A stretch of 64,000 nt of DNA, taken from the NCBI RefSeq assembly GCF_031679605.1, contig NZ_CP117522.1:6262001-6326000 (forward strand). Direction: 5' to 3'. The position numbers and the translations under genes were made by a program. The notes under the pieces are model-generated. The model was not told where the DNA came from and did not search any database. It saw only the letters and a list, made by a program, of their open reading frames with translations. Origin of the DNA: Streptomyces luomodiensis (lineage in GTDB: Bacteria; Actinomycetota; Actinomycetes; Streptomycetales; Streptomycetaceae). Of the stretch, positions 33,910 to 41,123 are shown piece by piece (within the stretch, counting starts at the first letter, position 1; the number at the start of each line of letters is the position of its first letter).

Positions 33910-36612
33910 ATGAGCGAGAAGCCAGCGGGGGCTGAAATGCCCGAGGAGACGGTTGGTTCGCAGGTGTCGCCAGTGTCACAGGGGCCGTCGGTGCCGGATA
34001 TGCCGCTCATGTCGCCGATGTCGTCGATGTGGCAGAGCAGCCCGCCCGGCTCGATCTATGACTACATCCGGGTCGCCTCGTTCGCGCTGGGACCCGACGG
34101 CCGGATCGCGCAGTGGAGCGAACGGGCCTCGGAGCTGCTCGGGCTGACGGCGCGGCAGGCCATCGGCAAGGACCCGGTGGAGGCGTTCGTACCGCCCCAG
34201 TTGCAGGAGCCCGGCCATCGCGCGGTGGCCGACATCCTGGATGGCCGGGAGTGGACCGGGCTGGTCCCCTACCACAACCCCAAGGCGCCGAACGGACAGG
34301 GCATCGCCGAGGTCTATGTGATGCCCGCCAAGGACGCGCTCGGGGAGCGGGGCGCGCTCTGTATCGCGGTCGACGTCAGCGCGTTGCGCGGACTGGAAAC
34401 CGATCTTGCTTCTTCACAGGCCGTTTTCGGTCAATCTCCGCTTGGCTTCTTCCTCTTCGGCACCGATCTGCGGATGCTCCGCGTCAACGAGCGCTTTGCG
34501 AAGGTTTTCGGCCGCCCCACCGACCAGTACCGCGGTACGACCCCGTACGATCTGCTGCCGCGCGGTGAGGCCGACCGGCTGACCGCCGCCCTGCGCCAGG
34601 TCCTGGACAGCGGGCAGTCGCTGACCGATATGCCGATCGTGGGCCAGGTGCCGGGCAGCCCCGACCGGCGCCGCTGGTCGGTGTCGCTCTACCGGCTGCA
34701 CAGCGGCTCCGGCCGCCCCATCGGCGTGGCCGGACTCGCCACCGATGTCACCGGCCGCCGCCGTGCCGAACAGGAGGCCGCGGGCGTACGGCGCAATCTG
34801 GCGCTGCTGAACGAGGCCGGGGCCCGAATAGGCACCTCGCTCGACCTGGAGACCACCGCCCGCGAACTGCTGGACGTGGCCGTGCCGCAGTTCTGCGACC
34901 TGGCCTCCGTCGACCTCTACCAGGGGCTGCTCTCCGGTGACGAGACCCCGCCCGGACTCGCCGACGGCAGCGCCGAGCTGCGCCGCGTCGCCTTCGCCAG
35001 CGCGGTCTCCGACGGCCCGGTGGCCTTCGGCGACATCTGTCGCGCCGACACCGTGGACGACCGCAAGCCGATCCAGGTCGGCGAGGTGCACCGCTACCCC
35101 TTCAACTCGCTGTGCGCCCACGCCCTGCGCACCGCCCAGGTCCGGGTCGTCCCCGGCCGGGACGGCAGCGAGGGCCTGGAGCTCGGCGCCTTGCTCCAGT
35201 CCACCCTCCTGGTGCCGATGGTCGCCCGCGACACCGTGGTCGGCCTGGCCCAGTTCTCCCGTGCCAAGGGCAGCGAGCCGTTCGGCGAACGGGACCGCGC
35301 GCTCGCCGTCGAGCTGGCCGCCCGCGCCGCCGTCAGCATCGACAACGCCCGGCTCTACCGCAGAGAACACGAGCGCGCGCTGATACTCCAGCGCAGCCTG
35401 CTCCCGCCCGGCGACCCGGAGGCCGCCGGGCTCGACATCGCCTGCCGCTATCTGCCGGGGAACGCGGCGACCGAGGTGGGCGGCGACTGGTTCGACGTGA
35501 TCGAGCTGCCCGGTCACCGCACCGCGCTGGTGGTCGGCGACGTCATGGGGCGGGGGCTGCGCGCCGCCGTCGCCATGGGCGAGCTGCGCACCGCCGTACG
35601 CACCCTCGCCCTGCTCGACCTGGAGCCCGCCGAGGTGCTCTCCGCGCTCGACGAGATCGCCCGCGGCCTGGGCACACCGGGCGGCTCGCACGCCGGCGCG
35701 CGGTCGGGCTCGCGCGCCCTCGCCCGTGGCGGCACGGCCGCCGACGACTCCTCGGACCTGTCCGAGGTCTACCTCGCCACCTGCGTCTACGCCGTCTACG
35801 ACCCGGTCACCCGCCGCTGTACCTTCGCCAACGCCGGACATCCGCCCCCCGTCCTCGTCGAACCCGGGGAGGGCGCCCTGCTGATGGAGGTCCCGCCGGG
35901 CATGCCGCTCGGCGTCGGCGGCGAGCCGTTCGAGGAGATCGAGGTCGAGCTGCCCGACGGCGCGCTGCTGGCCCTCTACACCGACGGTCTGGTGGAATCC
36001 CGCGACCACACCCTCGACGAGGGGCTCCTCGCCCTGCGCGCGGCCCTCGACACCTCGGACCGCGCCGGCGGCGGGAAGGCCGTGGCCAGGTCCCTCGAGG
36101 ACGTCTGCGACCACGTCCTGAGCACCCTCGACACCCACCACGGCGAGGACGACATCGCCCTGCTGATGGCCCGGGTGCAGGGCCTGTCGGCCGAGTCGGT
36201 CGGCGACTGGCGCCTCCCCAGCGCCCCGCGGTCGGTGGGCCGGGCCCGCGAACTGGCCCGTGAGCAGCTGGAGTCCTGGGGGCTGGACGAACTGGTGGAC
36301 ACCACCGAGCTCCTGGTCAGCGAGCTGGTGACGAACGCCCTGCGGTACGGCGAGGGCGAGATCCGGCTGCGGCTGCTGCTGGACCGCACGCTGGTGTGCG
36401 AGGTCTGGGACGGCGGTCTGGTCCAGCCCCGGCGGCGGCGCGCCCGGGACACCGACGAGGGCGGGCGCGGACTTCAGCTGGTCGGGCTGCTCAGCGCGGG
36501 CTGGGGAAGCCGGCGGACCCCGCTCGGCAAGACCGTCTGGTTCGAGCTGGCCCTCCCGGACGGCCAGTCCTCGGGACCGGACTCGGTGGAGGCGCTGCTC
36601 AGCCTGTGGTGA
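33910..36612 (+). CDS. PAS-GAF-PP2C-HATPase sensor phosphatase (SpoIIE type)
   Basis: A 900-residue cytosolic signalling protein. In order: two PAS domains (about 46-155 and 162-290: IRVASFALGPDGRIAQWSER; VFGQSPLGFFLFGTDLRMLR), a GAF domain (about 295-485), a PP2C phosphatase (about 490-755) and an HATPase (about 770-895). PP2C motifs are LILQRSLLPPG, VGGDWFDVIEL, VVGDVMGRGLRAA, FANAGHPPPV, ALYTDGLVESRDH and GEDDIALLMAR. The HATPase has SELVTNALRYGEGE and DEGGRGLQLVGLL. The PP2C domain holds a Gly/Ser/Ala-rich insert near 588-617. GGAGGGG precedes the ATG. It probably sets the phosphorylation of an anti-sigma antagonist in response to ligand or redox state. This is the second such protein in the window. 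Confidence 0.93.
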   Translation: MSEKPAGAEMPEETVGSQVSPVSQGPSVPDMPLMSPMSSMWQSSPPGSIYDYIRVASFALGPDGRIAQWSERASELLGLTARQAIGKDPVEAFVPPQLQEPGHRAVADILDGREWTGLVPYHNPKAPNGQGIAEVYVMPAKDALGERGALCIAVDVSALRGLETDLASSQAVFGQSPLGFFLFGTDLRMLRVNERFAKVFGRPTDQYRGTTPYDLLPRGEADRLTAALRQVLDSGQSLTDMPIVGQVPGSPDRRRWSVSLYRLHSGSGRPIGVAGLATDVTGRRRAEQEAAGVRRNLALLNEAGARIGTSLDLETTARELLDVAVPQFCDLASVDLYQGLLSGDETPPGLADGSAELRRVAFASAVSDGPVAFGDICRADTVDDRKPIQVGEVHRYPFNSLCAHALRTAQVRVVPGRDGSEGLELGALLQSTLLVPMVARDTVVGLAQFSRAKGSEPFGERDRALAVELAARAAVSIDNARLYRREHERALILQRSLLPPGDPEAAGLDIACRYLPGNAATEVGGDWFDVIELPGHRTALVVGDVMGRGLRAAVAMGELRTAVRTLALLDLEPAEVLSALDEIARGLGTPGGSHAGARSGSRALARGGTAADDSSDLSEVYLATCVYAVYDPVTRRCTFANAGHPPPVLVEPGEGALLMEVPPGMPLGVGGEPFEEIEVELPDGALLALYTDGLVESRDHTLDEGLLALRAALDTSDRAGGGKAVARSLEDVCDHVLSTLDTHHGEDDIALLMARVQGLSAESVGDWRLPSAPRSVGRARELAREQLESWGLDELVDTTELLVSELVTNALRYGEGEIRLRLLLDRTLVCEVWDGGLVQPRRRRARDTDEGGRGLQLVGLLSAGWGSRRTPLGKTVWFELALPDGQSSGPDSVEALLSLW

Positions 36613-36628
36613 CGACGGGCGGAGCCAT

Positions 36629-36703
36629 CCATGGCGGGCCCGCCGTCACCCTGCTTCACCTGGCCGGACCCACCCATGGCGGGCCCCGCCGTCACCCTGC
36701 TTC
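36629..36703. repeat. Direct repeat with palindromic core between convergent genes
   Basis: A roughly 29-bp block (ccatggcgggcc, an optional c, then cgccgtcaccctgcttc) occurs at 36629-36657 and 36674-36703. Each copy has a GGCGGGC/GCCCGCC-like dyad that can form a hairpin, so it may serve as paired terminators for the SpoIIE and sdhB genes. Confidence 0.7.
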
Positions 36704-36851
36704 GCCGGCCCTTCGTCCGCGACGACCGGCCCCCTCCGGCCGACGCGCCGGCCCGCGCGGGACCCTCCCGTCGCGCGCCGCGGGTCGGCTCGGGCGGCGG
36801 GCCGCCGTCGGCGGGCCCGCGACATGACGAGGGACGTCACCGCCCCGGCGG

Positions 36852-37622
36852 CTACTGCCCGCGACGGCGGATCTTGTTGCCGAGCCAGACCAGCGGATCG
36901 TACTTACGGTCCACCGCCCGCTCCTTGAGCGGGATCAGGGCGTTGTCGGTGATCTTGATCTGTTCGGGGCAGACCTCCGTACAGCACTTGGTGATGTTGC
37001 AGTAGCCCAGACCGTGCTCCTCCTGGGCGGCGCGCTTGCGGTCGAGGCCGGTGTCGGCCGCCGCGTCCAGCGGGTGCATGTCCAGCTCCGCGACCCGCAT
37101 CAGGAAGCGCGGCCCTGCGAACGCCTCCTTGTTCTCCTCGAAGTCGCGCACCACATGGCAGGTGTCCTGGCACAGGAAGCATTCGATGCACTTGCGGAAC
37201 TCCTGCGAGCGCCCCACGTCCTCCTGCCACATCCGGTACTCGCCCGGCCCCAGCCCCTCCGGTGGTACGAAGGACGGCACCTCACGGGCCTTGGCGTAGT
37301 TGAAGGACACGTCCGTCACCAGGTCCCGCACCACCGGGAAGGCGCGCAGCGGGGTGATGGTGATCGTCTCGTCCTGGTCGAACACCGACATCCGGGTCAT
37401 GCACAGCAGCCGGGGCCGGCCGTTGACCTCGGCGCTGCACGACCCGCACTTGCCCGCCTTGCAGTTCCAGCGGACCGCCAGATCGGGGGCCTGGGTCGCC
37501 TGGAGCCGGTGGACGATGTCGAGGACGACCTCGCCCTCGTTGACCTCGACGTGGAAGTCCTTCAGACCGCCGCCGTCCCGGTCGCCCCGCCACACCCGGA
37601 AGTGGGCCTCATACGCGCTCAC
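36852..37622 (-). CDS. sdhB: Succinate dehydrogenase/fumarate reductase iron-sulfur subunit
   Basis: Electron-transfer subunit of complex II, linking the flavoprotein to the membrane anchor. The 256-residue protein has a [2Fe-2S] ferredoxin domain with Cys54, Cys59, Cys62 and Cys74 (WNCKAGKCGSC, RLLC). The [4Fe-4S]/[3Fe-4S] domain has RKCIECFLCQDTC and YCNITKCCTEVCPEQI. The GTG start overlaps the sdhA stop (GTGA). The subunit spacing and long sequence fit the actinobacterial Sdh1 kind rather than the E. coli kind. Confidence 0.95.
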   Translation of the reverse strand: MSAYEAHFRVWRGDRDGGGLKDFHVEVNEGEVVLDIVHRLQATQAPDLAVRWNCKAGKCGSCSAEVNGRPRLLCMTRMSVFDQDETITITPLRAFPVVRDLVTDVSFNYAKAREVPSFVPPEGLGPGEYRMWQEDVGRSQEFRKCIECFLCQDTCHVVRDFEENKEAFAGPRFLMRVAELDMHPLDAAADTGLDRKRAAQEEHGLGYCNITKCCTEVCPEQIKITDNALIPLKERAVDRKYDPLVWLGNKIRRRGQ

Positions 37623-39595
37623 TGGGTCAGCTCCTCGTCCGTCAGGTACTTCACCAGCTCTTCCTTTTCGAACAGGTTCAGCAGATCGGGCCGGATGGGC
37701 GGCGTCTCACGCCGCTCCAGCCGGATCTGGCCGCGTCCGGTGTCGGGTGCCGCCAGACCGCCCGAGGGGTCGGAGAGCCGGCAGACCAGATTGAGCCGCC
37801 GCCATGCGCGGTCCATCTCCGGACAGTCGTCGCGGGTGTGCCCGCCACGGCTCTCCGTCCGCTCCAGCGCGGCGCGCGCCACGCACTCGCTGACCAGCAG
37901 CATGTTGCGCAGATCGATGGCCAGGTGCCAGCCGGGGTTGAACTGCCGGTGCCCCTCGACCCCGGCGCGGTGCGCCCGGACCCGCAGATCGGCCAGCCGG
38001 TGCAGCGCCTCCTCCATCTCCTCGGCCCTCCTGATGATCCCCACCAGGTCGTTCATCGACTGCTGGAGCTGCTGGTGGAGGGTGTACGGGTTCTCCGGCG
38101 GCGCGGACGGCCCCGCGACAGCCTCCGTCGGTTCCCCCGCCTCCCCCGGCTCGCCGGCCTCGGCGCTGAACGGGCGCAGCGCCTCGGCCGCCGCCAGGTC
38201 CAGCTGGGCCTCGTCCGGCACCGGGCGGGCGCCGGAGGCCGCGACCTGTTGGGCGTACCGGGCCGCGTGGAGCCCGGCGCGGCGCCCGAAGACCAGCAGG
38301 TCGGAGAGGGAGTTGCCGCCGAGCCGGTTGGAGCCGTGCATACCGCCCGCGACCTCGCCCGCGGCGAACAGTCCGGGCACCCCGGCCGCGGCCGCGGTGT
38401 CCGGGTCGACGTCCACCCCGCCCATCACGTAGTGACAGGTGGGGCCCACCTCCATGGGCTCGGCGGTGATGTCGACGTCCGCGAGCTCCTTGAACTGGTG
38501 GTGCATCGAGGGCAGCCGCCGCTTGATCACCTCGGCGGACATCCGGGTGGAGACGTCGAGGAAGACCCCGCCGTGCGGGGAGCCCCGGCCCGCCTTCACC
38601 TCGGCGTTGATGGCGCGGGCCACCTCGTCGCGGGGGAGCAGCTCGGGCGGGCGGCGGTTGTGGTCCGGGTCCTCGTACCAGCGGTCGGCCTCGTCCTCGG
38701 ACTGGGCGTACTTCTCCTTGAAGACGTCCGGGATGTAGTCGAACATGAACCGCTTGCCCTCGCTGTTGCGCAGCACCCCGCCGTCGCCGCGCACCGACTC
38801 GGTGACCAGGATGCCCTTGACCGAGGGCGGCCAGACCATACCGGTGGGATGGAACTGCACGAACTCCATGTTGATCAGCGAGGCGCCCGCGAGCAGGGCC
38901 AGCGCGTGGCCGTCGCCGGTGTACTCCCAGGAGTTCGAGGTGACCTTGAAGGACTTGCCGATACCGCCGGTGGCCAGCACCACCGCCGGGGCCTCCAGGG
39001 CGAAGAACCGGCCGGACTCGCGCTCGTAGCCGAAGACCCCGGCGACCCGGTCGCCGTCCTTGATGATCCGGGTGACCGTGCACTCCTGGAAGACCTTCAG
39101 CCGGGCCTCGTAGTCGCCGGTCGCGGCCTTGTCCTCCTGCTGGAGGGAGACGATCTTCTGCTGGAGGGTGCGGATCAGCTCCAGCCCGGTGCGGTCCCCG
39201 ACATGGGCGAGACGGGGGTACTCATGGCCGCCGAAGTTCCGCTGGGAGATCTTCCCCTCCGGGGTGCGGTCGAAGAGCGCGCCCCAGGTCTCCAGCTCCC
39301 AGACCCGGTCCGGGGCCTCCTGGGCGTGCAGCTCGGCCATCCGCCAGTGGTTGAGGAACTTGCCCCCGCGCATGGTGTCGCGGAAGTGCACCTGCCAGTT
39401 GTCGCGCTCGTTGACGTTGCCCATGCTGGCCGCGATGCCGCCCTCGGCCATCACCGTATGGGCCTTGCCGAACAGCGACTTGCAGATGACGGCGCAGCGC
39501 ATGCCCTGCTCGCGGGCCTCGATCGCGGCCCGCAGCCCGGCGCCGCCCGCGCCGATCACGACCACGTCCCACGCCTGCCGCTCGACTTGCGTCAT
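37619..39595 (-). CDS. sdhA: Succinate dehydrogenase/fumarate reductase flavoprotein subunit
   Basis: Catalytic FAD subunit that oxidises succinate to fumarate. The 658-residue protein has the dinucleotide fold VVVIGAGGAGLRAAIEARE, the covalent-FAD histidine region GKAHTVMAEGGIAASMG, active-site segments such as NMEFVQFHPTGM, and CHYVMGGVDVD. The FAD-capping AAGEVAGGMHGSNRLGGNSL and the C-terminal helical domain (residues after about 500) follow. A Glu/Ala-rich insertion lies around 475-495. It is in an operon with the membrane anchor upstream and sdhB downstream. Confidence 0.96.
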   Translation of the reverse strand: MTQVERQAWDVVVIGAGGAGLRAAIEAREQGMRCAVICKSLFGKAHTVMAEGGIAASMGNVNERDNWQVHFRDTMRGGKFLNHWRMAELHAQEAPDRVWELETWGALFDRTPEGKISQRNFGGHEYPRLAHVGDRTGLELIRTLQQKIVSLQQEDKAATGDYEARLKVFQECTVTRIIKDGDRVAGVFGYERESGRFFALEAPAVVLATGGIGKSFKVTSNSWEYTGDGHALALLAGASLINMEFVQFHPTGMVWPPSVKGILVTESVRGDGGVLRNSEGKRFMFDYIPDVFKEKYAQSEDEADRWYEDPDHNRRPPELLPRDEVARAINAEVKAGRGSPHGGVFLDVSTRMSAEVIKRRLPSMHHQFKELADVDITAEPMEVGPTCHYVMGGVDVDPDTAAAAGVPGLFAAGEVAGGMHGSNRLGGNSLSDLLVFGRRAGLHAARYAQQVAASGARPVPDEAQLDLAAAEALRPFSAEAGEPGEAGEPTEAVAGPSAPPENPYTLHQQLQQSMNDLVGIIRRAEEMEEALHRLADLRVRAHRAGVEGHRQFNPGWHLAIDLRNMLLVSECVARAALERTESRGGHTRDDCPEMDRAWRRLNLVCRLSDPSGGLAAPDTGRGQIRLERRETPPIRPDLLNLFEKEELVKYLTDEELTQ

Positions 39596-39610
39596 CGATG
39601 AGCACCTCTC

Positions 39611-40456
39611 CTAGAAAAAGCGGGGATCGTCGAAGGCACCGCTGGCCACCAGATAGACGTAGAAGTCGGCGACGGCGACGCTGATCAGAGAGGCCCAGGC
39701 GAGCTGCATATGGCGCATGTTGAGTTCGCTCACCCAGCCCCAGAGCCGGTAGCGCACCGGATGCCGGGAGAAGTGCTTCAGCCGGCCGCCGACGATATGC
39801 CGGCAGGAGTGGCAGGAGAGGGTGTACGCCCAGATCAGCGCGATGTTGACGAGCAGCACCAGCGTGCCAAGGCCCATATGGCCCCAGCGGCCGTGCTCGT
39901 CCCGGAAGCCGAGCACGGTGTCGTAGGTGAGGATTCCCGCGACGATCACCGCGAAGTAGAAGAAGTAGCGGTGGACGTTCTGCAGGATCAGCGGGAAGCG
40001 GGTCTCGCCGGTGTAGGTGGTGCGCGGCTCGGCGACGGCGCAGGCGGGCGGTGAGGCCCAGAAGCCCCGGTAATACGCCTTGCGGTAGTAGTAGCAGGTG
40101 AGCCGGAAGCCCAGCGGGAAGATCAGGATCAGCAGCGCGGGGGACAGGCCCCACCACGCGCCGAAGATCTCCCAGTTGGCGCCGCCCTTCATCGGTACGC
40201 AGTTCTGCGCGATACAGGGCGAGTAGAAGGGGGAGACGTACGGCTCGGCGTAGTAGTCGTCCCCGGCGAAGGCCCGCCAGGTGGAGTAGACGACGAACGC
40301 GAACAGCCCGGCGGCGGTGACCGCCGGGGCGAGCCACCAGCGGTCGCTGCGCAGATGGCGGCCGGGGATGGCGGCACGGGAGGCGCTGTGCACCCCGTGC
40401 GGGGCCGTCCGGCGGTCGGGGGGCGTGACGGCTTGCGGATCGGTGCCTGTGGCCAA
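39611..40456 (-). CDS. Complex II membrane anchor of the Sdh1 type
   Basis: The roughly 281-residue protein has five hydrophobic helices, starting at WWLAPAVTAAGLFAFVVYSTW and ending at MQLAWASLISVAVADFYVYLV. Conserved His residues (NVHRYFFYF, SCHSCRHIVGG, NMRHMQLAW) suit haem or quinone binding. This single-gene anchor upstream of sdhA-sdhB matches the mycobacterial and Streptomyces Sdh1 arrangement. I prefer TTG at 40456 because GGAG lies 6 bp before it; ATG at 40501 would add 15 residues and has no ribosome site. It is the first gene of the operon after a small coiled-coil gene. Confidence 0.82.
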   Translation of the reverse strand: MATGTDPQAVTPPDRRTAPHGVHSASRAAIPGRHLRSDRWWLAPAVTAAGLFAFVVYSTWRAFAGDDYYAEPYVSPFYSPCIAQNCVPMKGGANWEIFGAWWGLSPALLILIFPLGFRLTCYYYRKAYYRGFWASPPACAVAEPRTTYTGETRFPLILQNVHRYFFYFAVIVAGILTYDTVLGFRDEHGRWGHMGLGTLVLLVNIALIWAYTLSCHSCRHIVGGRLKHFSRHPVRYRLWGWVSELNMRHMQLAWASLISVAVADFYVYLVASGAFDDPRFF

Positions 40457-40531
40457 GGGGAACTCCGCGGTGGAGTGGTGTGGGGGGACGGTGGGGCGCA
40501 TCCCGCCGACGCGGGGCGCGCCGGACCGTCC

Positions 40532-40816
40532 CTAGGGCGCGTGGCGATCGCGCGCGCCGAGGCCCTCGTCATCGACGTCCGACCACAGCGCACTGTTGTA
40601 CGGCGCGTCGGGGACCAGAACCATCTCGGGGCGTGATCGCTCCTCGGGAGCCGTCTCGCGCAACAGGGCGAGGCTTTCGCGCAGGTGGTCCGCGTCGGTG
40701 CGGACCCGGCGTATCTCCAGCCCGTCGGCGCCGACCCGCTGCTCCAGCCGGGAGACGGAGCGGACCAGGTCATCGAGACAGCGTTGGACGGCCGTCAAGT
40801 CGTCGTTCAAGGACAT
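40532..40816 (-). CDS. Small coiled-coil protein upstream of the sdh operon
   Basis: I do not recognise a family. The 94-residue protein is mostly one helix with heptad-like spacing (LTAVQRCLDDLVRSVSRLEQ, VRTDADHLRESLALLRE) and a short tail with MVLVPDAPYNSALW. There is no membrane segment. GAGGG lies 7 bp before the ATG. It is read in the same direction as the sdh genes, 75 bp before the anchor start, so it may be cotranscribed. A similar short gene occurs at this place in S. coelicolor, as far as I recall. Confidence 0.7.
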   Translation of the reverse strand: MSLNDDLTAVQRCLDDLVRSVSRLEQRVGADGLEIRRVRTDADHLRESLALLRETAPEERSRPEMVLVPDAPYNSALWSDVDDEGLGARDRHAP

Positions 40817-41123
40817 GACTTGCCCTCACTTCCGCGGTTGCGGTTGGCGACGCTCATGCGACAGCGAGTGTTACGCGCCGCGGTCGTGGTTGTGAAGGGA
40901 TCTGTCGTGATTGGCGGAGCCACCGGCGCGATTCCGCCGCAGTGCGCCGGAGCGCGCGCCCGTCGCATTGATCCGGTCGGGTGATCCTTTCCCCTCGTGG
41001 CCGTCTCCGTGGCCGTCTCAGCGTGCTGTCTCATGAACCGTCGCTTTGAGTGAGGAGTATATGCGATCAACGTCACATTGTGCCAAATGCGCATATATCC
41101 GTCACCCTGCGGAGGTACGAGCC

